Below are positions 16,566-26,212 of a stretch of 64,000 bases of DNA, in pieces. The stretch is from Betaproteobacteria bacterium. Lineage in GTDB: Bacteria > Pseudomonadota > Gammaproteobacteria > Burkholderiales > Casimicrobiaceae. A program made the translations under genes and the position numbers. The stretch lies in assembly GCA_016717855.1 (NCBI GenBank), contig JADKEV010000001.1:124001-188000 (forward strand). Direction: 5' to 3'. Within the stretch, counting starts at the first letter, position 1. The number at the start of each line of letters is the position of its first letter. The notes beneath the pieces were generated by a model. That model ran no database searches and was not told the origin of the DNA. It was given only the letters and a program-made list of their open reading frames with translations.

Positions 16566-19500
16566 ATGGAGTCGCGGCTGACGCTGCACTCACGGATCAT
16601 CGCCCTGCTGCGGCGGCTGTCGTTGTGCGCATTGGCGGTGATGCTGATGCCGGCATTCGCCGCGGCGCAATCGGTCATCAGCCCGCCCATCGCGCAGGTG
16701 TTCGGCGGAGGCACGGTTTACGCGATCGTGCGCCAGGGCGACGGCAAGGTAATCATCGGCGGCAGTTTCACGTTCGTGAACGGCGTGGCGCGAAGCAACA
16801 TCGCCCGTATCAACAGCGACGGCGGCCTCGACCTGGCGTGGAACCCGGACGCAGACTCCACGGTAAACGCCCTGGTGCTCGACGGCGCCGGAAACGTGCT
16901 GGTCGGTGGCGCATTCGGCAGTATCGGCGGGCTGACCCGGAACGGACTCGCCAAGATCGCGCTCACCGGCTCCGGCCCGGCGGATGCCGCCTGGAACCCG
17001 AACCCCGGCAGTGGCGTCACCGCGCTGGCGCTCGATACGTCCGGCGCCAACGTTTACGTAGGCGGAAGCTTCACCGCCATCGGTGGCCAGGCGCGCACCT
17101 TCCTCGCCAAGGTCTCGACGGGAGGCACGGGTCCGGCCGATGCGACCTGGAATCCGAATCCCGATTCCGTCGGCCTGGGGGACGGTACGAGCGGCGTTAC
17201 GGCGGTGGTCGCCGACGCGAGCGGCAACGTCTTCGTCGCCGGCAGCTTCAGCCACATCGGCGGACAAGGCCGGATTGCGCTGGCCAAGCTCTCCGGCAGC
17301 GGCACCGGCGCCGCCGATCCTGCGTGGGATCCGCATCCGATGTTGTCGGGCCACCTTCCATGGCACGTCGGTCCGATCGCGCTGGATCCGATATCAGGGT
17401 CACTCTATGTTGGCGGCTACTTCAACCAGGTCGGCGGCCAGTTCCGGGTCAATCTTGCCAAGCTCTCGCCCAGCGGCACCGGGGCAGCCGATCCGGCCTG
17501 GAGCCCGAATCCGGGGGGCCAGGTATCGGCCCTCGCCGCCGACGCCAGCGGCAACGTGTACGTGAGCGGACTGTTCGGCGCGATCGGCGGGTTGCAGCGT
17601 GCGTGGATGGCCAGGGTATCGGGGACTGGCAGCGGCGCCGCCGATGCGATATGGAATCCACTTCAGCACTGGAGCGGCCACCAGCTCATCCCGGGGTTTT
17701 TCACCAGCACCCCGGGATCGGCCTTTGCGTTCGATGCGTCCGGCAATGTCTTTGCGGGCGGTACCTTCACCAGCATCGGCGGGCAAACCAAGACCGGATT
17801 CGCCCACCTTTCGGCGAGCGGGAGCGGCGCCGCTGATCCGGCGTGGGCGTCGGCGATGGTCATCGGCACGGTTGCCGCGATCGCGCGCGACGGCACCGGC
17901 CGGACAGTCATCGGCGGCAGCTTCCAGTTCATGGGCGACGGCTTGACCGTGCGCAACAACCTCGCGCGTCTCGATGCGGCGGGCAATCTCGACGCAGCCT
18001 GGGCGCCGGAACCGAACAACCCGGTCAATGCGCTCGCACTGGACGGCAGCGGCAATGTCTACGCCGGAGGTCAGTTCACGGTGGTGGGAGGGCAGCCGCG
18101 CCAGTTCATCGCCAGGCTCGCGGCGACCGGGGCCGGCGCCGCGGACCCGGCATGGAATCCGAACGCCGACGGCATGATCGGCGCGCTGGCGTTCGATCAG
18201 GCGAATGGCACCCTGTATGCCGGCGGCGCGTTCGCCAACATCGGCGGCCAGGCGCGCGCAAGTCTCGCCAAGATCCCGGCAGCCGGAACCGGCGCGGCGG
18301 ATCCCACATGGAATCCGAATCCGACGGTCGGGCTCGTCGCCTTCCCGATTACCGCGCTGGCGCTCGACGGCAGCGGCAAGCTCTACACCGGCGGCACGTT
18401 CACCAACGTCGGGGGCCAGCCGCGCAACAACATAGCGCGCCTTGCCACCAGCGGCACCGGTGCAGCGGACGCAGGCTGGAATCCCAACGCCGATGCGGCG
18501 GTCGCCGCGTTCGCGCTGGATACGGGCGGCAGCGTCTATGTCGGCGGCAGCTTCTCCAATATCGGTGGGCTCGCGCGCACCGGCATCGCCAGGCTTTCGA
18601 TCGCGACCGGGCTGGCAGATCCGGTCTGGAATCCCAGCGGCTTCGGTGTCGGCGCGATCGCGCTCGATGGCAGCGGTCATGTCTACGCGGCCGGCGGGTT
18701 CCTCGGCAGCAACTTTGCGTTCTCCGGCACGCACTTCAGCATCGGCGGGTCGTTGCGCTCCCATGTCGCGCGGCTTTCGACCAGCGGCGCCGGCGCCGCC
18801 GATTGCACCTGGATCGCCGACGCAGACGGGACGGTGAACGCGCTCGCGCTCGATGCGGGCGGCAACGCGTATCTTGGCGGCAACTTCGGCCACGTCGCGG
18901 GGACTGCGCGGAACGGGTATGCCGTCGTGGGGCCTGGACCGTCGCCAGGATGCCGCGCCGCAATCACCAAGGTCAACGCGGGCGTCAGCCCGTCAGTGAA
19001 TTCTCCGTTCCCGGTCGTCGTGCAATCGCAGGATTCGACCGGATTGCCGCAAAACGTCGCGACCGACACGGGCGTGACGCTTACGCTCCATACCGGCACC
19101 GGCGCGCTCGGCGGCACGCTTGCGTGCCAGATCAGCGCCGGCACCGACAGTTGCACGCTTTCCGCGGTGACCTATTCGGCGGTCGAATCCGGCGTCGTCC
19201 TGACCGTCAGTCGCAGCAGCGGCGACACCCTCGCCGCGGGCGACAGCGCACCGCTGACCATCGTTGCCGCACAACCGCCTTCGCGGCTCGTGTTCACCGA
19301 CGTCAACAGCGGGGCGAGCCCAATCGCCGGCACGGCGTTTCCGGTGACCGTGCAGGCACGGGACGCAAGTGGCAATCCGGTGAATGTCGTGGCCGACACC
19401 TCGGTTTCGTTTGCGCTCAACGCCGGGACGGGCCGGCTCACCTTCGCGGGTGTGCCCTTCCTCGATCAGGTGGCGGCAACATGCACGATCGCGAGCGGAG

Positions 19501-21708
19501 CGAACTCGTGCACATTGTCGGTGCTCATTTACTCCAGAGAAGAATCCGGCGTCATCCTCACCGCGTTCGCAGTCTACGCAGCGGGCGTCATCGCCGGCAA
19601 CAGCGCGCCGTTCACCGTCGCTGACCCGGCCAACTCCAGGGTGCTCACCGTGCTTCCGGCGGGCAGCACGGTCACCAGCAATCCGCCGGGAATCGATTGC
19701 AACCCGAGCGTATCCCACGTATGCCGTGCGGCCTTTCCGACAGGCACGATGGTCACGCTGACCTACGGCGGCACGCCCGGGAGTTTCGGTTCGTGGGGCG
19801 GCGATTGCAGCGGGACGGCCGTGACGTGCTCGCTCACGCTGAACAACGACAAGCTGGCGAGCATGAACGTCACTTCAACAGCGCTTTCTTCCACATCGAC
19901 CACCGCCTCTGCGACCCAGGCGACGACCACCATTGTCGGCAATCAAACGCTACGCATCGACCAGGTCCGGACGCGCATCGTCGGCCGCTATCAGGGCGTC
20001 GCCGTTTACGATCAGACCTTCAACGGGACGCTCACCGATCCGGCGGTACAGGGCGCGATGGTGACTGCGGCCGATGCGGTACGCGCCGCAGCCGCTAGTC
20101 CATCGCTCCAGACGACCCTTCCGGCGCTCATCGGCACGGCCGATACGGTGCTGTCGACGGCGGTCGCTTTCGGCGACGTGGTGACGGCACTGCCGGTCGC
20201 AATCACGGCAACGGGAGTTATCGGGCCCGCGACGGTAGCTGTCGGCGCGTTGGGCAATTGTGTTCTGGCGCCGACGAATTGCGCAGGACCCTACTCGACG
20301 CTCGCCGTTACACCGGGCGGGTTAGACATCCATGTGCTGATCGTCAACATCACGCACACGGACCGCACCGTCGTCACGACGGACACTCACGCGCTCACCA
20401 GCACGTATCAGATCGACGACAACCCGGTTGCGGCGACGGTCACGGACACCGCGCTGATATCGTCACCGAATCCGTCGACAGCCGGCCAGCCGGTGACCTT
20501 CACGGCGACGTTGACCGGCGGGGCTAGCCCCACGGGCAACGTGCAATTCAAGGATAGCGCGACGAACCTCGGCCCGCCGGTGCCTTTGAGCGGCACGACG
20601 GCGGCGTTGACCACCGCAGCCTTGTCCGCGGGACCGCATGCGATCACGGCGACGTACTCGGGCGACGCGACGAACGGCCGCAGCACCTCACTTGCAGTCA
20701 ATCAGCTCGTCAATGCCGGACCGATGCCCAATTGCGTCGCCCCGCCCACCGGCCTGATCAGCTGGTGGCCAGGCGACGGCAACGCCAACGACCTGCGCGG
20801 GGGCAACAACGGAACGCTGCAAGGCAGCGCAACCTTTGCCGCCGGCAACGTTCTGCAGGCCTTCAGCTTCGCGGCGAACGGCTATGTGGACATACCCTAC
20901 GGCGCCAACCTGACCACCTCCCATGTCACGGTCGAGGCGTGGGTCAATCCGGCCACGCAGCAAGGCGGGGCTGCCATCGCCAATCGGCGGACCGTCGCCA
21001 ATACCACCGGCTACACGCTGGAGCAGCGGTTCGACAACAGCGGGCTGGTGCCTGGAATGTGGTGGTCGGGCGTGTCAACCGCGGTCGTGGTCCAACACTG
21101 TGCTGCCGCTGCACACGTGGACGCATGTCGCCGGCACCTTCAATGGCACTACGGCCCGGCTCTATTTCAATGGCGTCGAGGTCGGCAGCACGGCGGCAGC
21201 GGGTTCCATCGATCCGGTGGCGGCAGCTGTGCAGATCGGGCGCAACATCGTTACCGGCGCCCAGTTCGACGGCTTGATCGACGAAGTCGCGATCTTCAAC
21301 CGCGCCCTGTCGCCAGCGGAACTCGCCGCCATCACCGACGCCGGGGAATTCGGACAGTGCAAGGCGCTGATCGATATCGACGCCGACGGCCGTGTCGACG
21401 CCCTTACGGATGGGCTGATGATCCTGCGTTACCTGTTCGGACTGACCGGCAGTTCGCTCACCAATTCCGCCGTCAGCGCCGGGGCCACGCGCAGTTCGCC
21501 GGTGGCCATCCAGGCTTACTTGGAGCAGATTCACGGGGCGCTCGACGTTGACGGCAATGCGCAGTCCGACGCGCTGACCGACGGCCTGCTGATCATCCGC
21601 TACCTGTTCGGGCTCCGCGGTTCGGCGTTGATCCAGAACGCGGTCAGTCCAGGAGCGCCACGATCGACTGTGGCACTGGTCGAGGCGTACATCGGCACGC
21701 TGCAATAG
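16566..21708 (+). CDS. large secreted multidomain protein with propeller-like repeats, Ig-like, LamG-like and dockerin-like domains (one frameshift)
   Basis: About 1,714 residues; the ATG has GAGGAG 7 bases upstream. A signal peptide (LCALAVMLMPAFAAAQ) ends near residue 36. Residues about 40-795 hold 14 units of the form NALALDGSGNVYVGGSF then IGG and W-NPN, which is the delta-60/beta-propeller repeat pattern. Two Ig-like/filamin-like domains (about 797-1018), an InlB B-repeat-like segment (about 1022-1105), an unassigned stretch, a Big_3-type Ig domain (about 1296-1378) and a LamG-like domain (GLISWWPGDGNANDL onward) follow. The end carries two DxDxDGxxDALTDGLxxxRYLFGL units, which are dockerin/EF-hand-like. 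The frame shifts near 21070-21100 inside the LamG domain. It is probably extracellular and adhesive or carbohydrate-binding. Confidence 0.85.
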
Positions 21709-21753
21709 CGTCCGGCGACGTAGTGCGGGACCAACGCAACGGCGTGCCCAACG

Positions 21754-22926
21754 CTAGACTAATCCGCCGGGCGCCAGTGCCTCGCCGATGCCGCGTTTCT
21801 GCACGTTGCTCGCGATCATCATCCGCTGGAGGTCCGACGTGCCGTCGATGATCCGGAAGGCGCGGCAGTCGCGATACAGGCGCTCCACCTGGAACTCCCG
21901 CGACAATCCCATCGCACCATGGATCTGGACCGCCATGTCCGCGGCACGGCCCGCCGCTTCGGTGCAGAACAGCTTGGCCATCGAGACTTCCTGCACCGGA
22001 TCCAGGTCCTGGTCGAACAGCGCCGCGGCGCGGTAGAGCAACAGCCGCGACGTGTAAAGGTCGCAGGCCATGTCGGCCAGCTTGAGCTTGATCGCCTGGA
22101 ACTCGCCGATCTTCTTGCCGAACTGCACGCGCGCATCGGCATACGCAACCGAGAGTTCCAGCGCCCGCGAGCACATGCCGACCGCGCGCGCCGACGCCCA
22201 CAACCGGGCGCGGCCGAGAATGAACTTGAGGACATCGAATCCGCCACCGACCGTGCCTAGCACGTCGGCGTCGCTCGCCTCGCAATTCTCGAAGGACACC
22301 TCGGCGCTGCCCGAGCCGGCGACGCCCAGCAGCCGGTCCGCCTTGCCAACAGTGATGCCGGGCCGCTTGTCCAGGATGAAAATGGTGACCCCGCCCTTGC
22401 CGCGCTTTTCCGGATCGGTGACGGCCGATACCAGGAAAACGCCGGCGCGGCGCGCCCGGCTGATCCACAGCTTGGAGCCGTTGATGACCCAGCGGTCGCC
22501 TTGACGCACGGCGCGGGTCTTGATGCCGGCGGCGTCGGACCCGGCGCCGGCTTCGGTCAGGCAGAACGCCGGAATGGCGTCCCCGCGCGCCAGCGCGGGC
22601 AGATACTTGCGGCGCTGCTCTTCGGTGCCCGCGAAGCGGATCGCCGCCGCCGGTGCGCTGGGCGCGACATAGAAAGTGACGCCGCCGGGACCGTGGCCCA
22701 GCGCTTCGAGGGCGACGCAGGTTGCCACCTCGCTCGTTCCGCTGCCGCCATACTCTTCGGGGATCGAAAGTCCGAACAATCCGAGCGCGGCCGCTTTCGC
22801 CAGCAACGCGTCCGGAATGTCGTTCGTCTCCTCAATGACGCCAGCGCGGGGTTCGATTTCCTCGGCGACGAACCGGCGCAGGTTGTCCCTGACCTGGACC
22901 AGCGCTTCCGGCAATTCGTACTGCAT
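21754..22926 (-). CDS. acyl-CoA dehydrogenase
   Basis: 390 residues from the ATG at 22926 (GGGAG 8 bases upstream). FAD and acyl-CoA features are FCLTEAGAGSDAAGIKT, WVINGSKLWISRA, VQFGKKIGEFQAIKLKLADM and the C-terminal QIHGAMGLSREFQVERLYRD. The usual catalytic Glu of Y-E-G-T is replaced: the segment reads RIIDGTSDLQ, with Asp. It probably introduces a 2,3-double bond in a CoA thioester formed by the CoA-transferase of this operon. Last gene of the LacI-controlled operon. Confidence 0.92.
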   Translation of the reverse strand: MQYELPEALVQVRDNLRRFVAEEIEPRAGVIEETNDIPDALLAKAAALGLFGLSIPEEYGGSGTSEVATCVALEALGHGPGGVTFYVAPSAPAAAIRFAGTEEQRRKYLPALARGDAIPAFCLTEAGAGSDAAGIKTRAVRQGDRWVINGSKLWISRARRAGVFLVSAVTDPEKRGKGGVTIFILDKRPGITVGKADRLLGVAGSGSAEVSFENCEASDADVLGTVGGGFDVLKFILGRARLWASARAVGMCSRALELSVAYADARVQFGKKIGEFQAIKLKLADMACDLYTSRLLLYRAAALFDQDLDPVQEVSMAKLFCTEAAGRAADMAVQIHGAMGLSREFQVERLYRDCRAFRIIDGTSDLQRMMIASNVQKRGIGEALAPGGLV

Positions 22927-22961
22927 GGCTGCCACTCCCAGGTGATCCGGCCGGTCCCGCG

Positions 22962-23702
22962 TCAGCGCGCTCCCGCCACGTCCATGTTGGTTCCGGTGAC
23001 ATACGATGCCTCATCCGAGGCGAGCCAGAGCACCGCATTGGCAACCTCTTCGGGACGGCCGGGGCGGCGCATCGGCACCGTGTCTTGCACGGTCGCTATT
23101 CGCGCCCGGTCCTGGCTCTCGGTGTCGATCATGCCCGGACTGACCGCGTTGACGCGGATGCCCTCGGCCGCGACCTCGCGCGCCATCCCCAGCGTCATCG
23201 CATCGATGGCGCCCTTGCTGGCCGCGTAGTGCACATTCCGTCCCGGCGCGCCCAGGCGGCTGGCCACGGACGAAAAATTCACGATCACGCCGCCGGCGCC
23301 GCCGTGGATCGTGGACATGCGGCGAATCGCCTCCCGCGAACACAGCAGCGTGCCATACACGTTGGTCTCGAACATCCGCTTGATGTCGGCGATCTGCAGC
23401 GCATCGATGCGCGAAACCGGCCTGGCGATTCCCGCATTGTTGACCAGCACATCGAGCACGCCGAGTTCGGCATCGACGCGCTTGAACAGGGCCACGACGT
23501 CATCGTCGTTGCCGACATCGGCACGCATTGCGATCGCCTTGCCGCCGGCGGCGCGAATTTCGGCAACGACCCGCTCCGCGCGCTCCTCGTCATTCGCGTA
23601 GTTGACGCAAACCGCATAGCCCCGCGTTCCGGCGAGCAGGGCAACCGCAGCACCCAGGCCGCGGCTCGCGCCCGTCACCAGCATTACCTTTTCCATCCTC
23701 AT
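22962..23702 (-). CDS. short-chain dehydrogenase/reductase (FabG/YgfF-like)
   Basis: 246 residues. TGASRGLG near residue 10, NNAG near 90, the catalytic Ser in NFSSVASRLG, and YAASK near 155. The C-terminus YVTGTNMDVAGAR is typical. GGGAAG lies 9 bases before the chosen ATG at 23702; another in-frame ATG at 23696 is possible. In the operon it could oxidise a 3-hydroxyacyl-CoA made by the hydratases. Confidence 0.9.
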   Translation of the reverse strand: MRMEKVMLVTGASRGLGAAVALLAGTRGYAVCVNYANDEERAERVVAEIRAAGGKAIAMRADVGNDDDVVALFKRVDAELGVLDVLVNNAGIARPVSRIDALQIADIKRMFETNVYGTLLCSREAIRRMSTIHGGAGGVIVNFSSVASRLGAPGRNVHYAASKGAIDAMTLGMAREVAAEGIRVNAVSPGMIDTESQDRARIATVQDTVPMRRPGRPEEVANAVLWLASDEASYVTGTNMDVAGAR

Positions 23703-23740
23703 CGCTGTCGCTTCCCTGTGAATTGCCATCGTTGCCCGGA

Positions 23741-24280
23741 TCACTTCCGGGCGGTTTTTTTCGGCGCTTTGACCGCGACCGGCGCCTCGCGTACAAGCGG
23801 GGAACCAGCGGCGGGTTTGGCCGCGGACTTGGCCGCGGATCCGGCCGCGGACTTGGCCACGCCCTTCGCGATGTGCGTCGCCACGAAGACCGTCTCGCTG
23901 TGCTGGTTCACTGCGACCACGTCGGCGTAGGTCTTGAGGTCCGTTTCGTCCAGGATCCTGATGGTGTACGTGAACGTCACCGTGTCGCCGATGAACACCG
24001 GGCGCACGAAGCGGACATGATCGTAGCCGTACGACGCACCGCGCCACTTGCCCTTGTCGTAGCGGTCGCCCATCAGGCTGGACGCCGCCGAGGCGAGGCC
24101 GACGAGCAGCGCGCCGTGCACCACGCGGCGTCCGAAATACGTATGCGCGCGCGCGTACTCTTCGTTGATGTGATGGGGTCCAAGATCGCCGGTAATGCCG
24201 CCGAACAGGTACACGTCGGACTCCGAGATCGTCCTGCCCATCGTCACGCTGGCGCCTACACCAAACTTGGTTGTCTTCAC
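23741..24280 (-). CDS. MaoC-family dehydratase with a Lys/Ala-rich C-terminal tail
   Basis: 179 residues from a GTG at 24280 with AAGGAAG 6 bases upstream. The hot-dog domain carries the hydratase motif ITGDLGPHHINEEYA, with catalytic Asp and His, and RRVVHGALLVGLAS. The domain ends near residue 137 (VFVATHIAKG). A tail of about 40 residues follows, with repeated AKSAA/AKPAA units and KAPKKTARK at the end; it is strongly basic and unlike standard MaoC proteins. The catalytic part should hydrate an enoyl-CoA. The tail may bind nucleic acid, polymer or protein, or may have no role. Confidence 0.88.
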   Translation of the reverse strand: MKTTKFGVGASVTMGRTISESDVYLFGGITGDLGPHHINEEYARAHTYFGRRVVHGALLVGLASAASSLMGDRYDKGKWRGASYGYDHVRFVRPVFIGDTVTFTYTIRILDETDLKTYADVVAVNQHSETVFVATHIAKGVAKSAAGSAAKSAAKPAAGSPLVREAPVAVKAPKKTARK

Positions 24281-24393
24281 GGTTCTTCCTTCGCAAGACT
24301 GTATGACTGTCTGAAACTGCGCGCGGCGGCATTCGTGCCCCGACAACTCCGCCGTTCCCGGCCCGGCGCGCCCGTGGTTCGCGGCCCGCGGCT

Positions 24394-25161
24394 TCAGGGC
24401 ATGAACGAGCCGCCGGTCACATCGATGACGATGCCGGTGATGAAGCTGGCCTGGTCCGAGCACAAGTAAGCAACCGCATTGGCCACATCGGCCGGTTCGC
24501 CCAGCCGGCCGACCGCGGTTTCGGCGATGTTCTTCTCCAGCAGATCCCTGCCTCCGCCTATGGCCATAGTCATCGCCGTGGCGATCTTCGAGGGCGCGAC
24601 GCAATTGACGGTAATGCCGTCTTTCCCGACCTCGCTCGCGAGCACCCGGGAAAATCCGATCATGCCTGCCTTGGACGCGGCGTAATGGGCGTTGCCGGGC
24701 CCGGTCCGGGTGCGCGCCGTGCGCGATGACATGTTGACGATCCGTCCCCACCGGCCGCGCCGCATCAGCGGAATCGCGCCCCGGCTCATCAGAAACGCTC
24801 CTGTAAGGTTGACTTCCAGCGTTCGCTGCCAGAGCTGCAGCGACATGCCCTCGATCAGCGGCCGGCGGCCGCCGTCGAGGCCGATGATGCCGGCGTTGTT
24901 CACCAGGATGTCGAGCGACCCGAAGCGCTGGTCGACTTCCGCGAGGACAGCCGTGACGGAGCCCTCATCCGTCACGTCCAGCCGCAGCGCAACCGCCTCC
25001 AGGCCCGCCGCGCAGAGTTCCGCGGCTGCCTTGTGCGCGAGCTCTCCGTCGATGTCGGCGAGGACCGGAATCACGTTGTCCCGCACCAGCCGCAGCGCGA
25101 TGGCCAGGCCGATGCCCTTGGCGCCGCCGGTAATGACCGCGATGCGCTTGCCGCCTTTCAT
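24394..25161 (-). CDS. short-chain dehydrogenase/reductase (3-oxoacyl reductase-like)
   Basis: 255 residues. TGGAKGIG near residue 11, NNAGIIG near 90, catalytic Ser in NMSSRTARTRTG, YAASKAG near 161, and a typical end (ITGIVIDVTGGSFMP). Its ATG overlaps the stop of the Bug receptor gene (ATGA), implying coupled translation. Together with the second SDR of the operon it offers two alcohol/ketone steps; which substrate each takes is not visible. Confidence 0.9.
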   Translation of the reverse strand: MKGGKRIAVITGGAKGIGLAIALRLVRDNVIPVLADIDGELAHKAAAELCAAGLEAVALRLDVTDEGSVTAVLAEVDQRFGSLDILVNNAGIIGLDGGRRPLIEGMSLQLWQRTLEVNLTGAFLMSRGAIPLMRRGRWGRIVNMSSRTARTRTGPGNAHYAASKAGMIGFSRVLASEVGKDGITVNCVAPSKIATAMTMAIGGGRDLLEKNIAETAVGRLGEPADVANAVAYLCSDQASFITGIVIDVTGGSFMP

Positions 25162-26153
25162 GGAGCCGTCAGCTTGCTGCTCTTGACGACCGCCTCGTAA
25201 CGGTCGAACTCCTTCTTGATGAACGCGACGAATCCGGCAGTGTCCAGGCTGATCGGCGTTGCCATGTAGGAATCCAGCTTCGCCTTGACGTCAGGCATCG
25301 CCAGCACCGCCCGCACGGACGTGTTGATCTTTTCGACGATGTCCGCCGGCAAGCCCCTGGGGCCTGCTATGCCCACCCACGCCCCGATGTCGGCGGTCCC
25401 CAGCCCGACCTCCGCGAACGTCGGCACCGAAGGCAGCGCAGCGGAGCGGCGCTCGCCCGTCACCGCCAGGGCGTGCATCTTGCCCGCATCGAGCATCGAT
25501 TGCACCGACAATGGATTTTCGAGGCCGTAGCTCACCTCACCCGTCACCACCGCCACGACGGCAGGCGCGCCGCCCTTGTAGCGGATGGGCATCACGTCGA
25601 TGCCGGCCGCCTGTTTCATCAGCTCCGCCGCCATGAAATTCGTCGCGCTCGACACCGCATAGTTGAGCTTGCCGGGATCCTTCCTGGCCATCGCGATCAG
25701 CTCGCCGACAGTCTTTGCCGGACTACCGCTGCCGACAATCAGATAGAAGGGAGCGATCGCGACCGACGCGATCGGCGTGAAATCCCTGGCCGGATCGTAC
25801 GGCAGGCTCGGGTACAGCGACTTGCTGATCGCGAACGTCGTCGCGATCACCAGCAATGTATAGCCGTCCGGCGCCGCCGAGGCGACGGCCGAGTTGCCGA
25901 TCTGCGTGTCGGCCCCGGGGCGATTGTCGACAACGACGGCCTGGCCCCACATCTCGGAAAGCTTTTGCGCGACGAGCCGTGCAGTGCCGTCGGTGGAGCC
26001 CCCTGCCGGGTAGGGCACGATCATCTTCACCGGCCGCTCAGGGTACGGCGCCGCCACGCTGGCGGCGGCAAAGCCTCCCAGGCTGACGAACGCCAGCAGC
26101 AATGCGGCAAATCGACTCATCGAACCCTTGGTGCAACCTGCAAGCCGTCTCAT
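25158..26153 (-). CDS. Bug/TctC-family periplasmic solute-binding protein
   Basis: 331 residues with a signal peptide (FAALLLAFVSLGGFAAASVAA). The mature start YPERPVKMIVPYPAGGSTD is the hallmark of Bug receptors, and later DNRPGADTQIGNSAVA, APDGYTLLVI and YKGGAPAVVAVVTGEV follow. Such receptors bind carboxylates or related compounds; most are orphans without TctAB partners nearby, as here. AGGAAGGAGA precedes the ATG. Its place in the operon suggests that it captures the acid degraded by the surrounding enzymes. Confidence 0.95.
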   Translation of the reverse strand: MRRLAGCTKGSMSRFAALLLAFVSLGGFAAASVAAPYPERPVKMIVPYPAGGSTDGTARLVAQKLSEMWGQAVVVDNRPGADTQIGNSAVASAAPDGYTLLVIATTFAISKSLYPSLPYDPARDFTPIASVAIAPFYLIVGSGSPAKTVGELIAMARKDPGKLNYAVSSATNFMAAELMKQAAGIDVMPIRYKGGAPAVVAVVTGEVSYGLENPLSVQSMLDAGKMHALAVTGERRSAALPSVPTFAEVGLGTADIGAWVGIAGPRGLPADIVEKINTSVRAVLAMPDVKAKLDSYMATPISLDTAGFVAFIKKEFDRYEAVVKSSKLTAP

Positions 26154-26212
26154 CACAGTCTCCTTCCTGGTGGTAATCACGTTCAAGTAGCGGCGTTGCC
26201 GGCCGCCGTTGT

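Noticed and set aside
16700..18920. Short repeated GGCGGCAGC/ATCGGCGGG words as DNA repeats
   Set aside because: They arise from the protein-level propeller units and differ freely at third positions.
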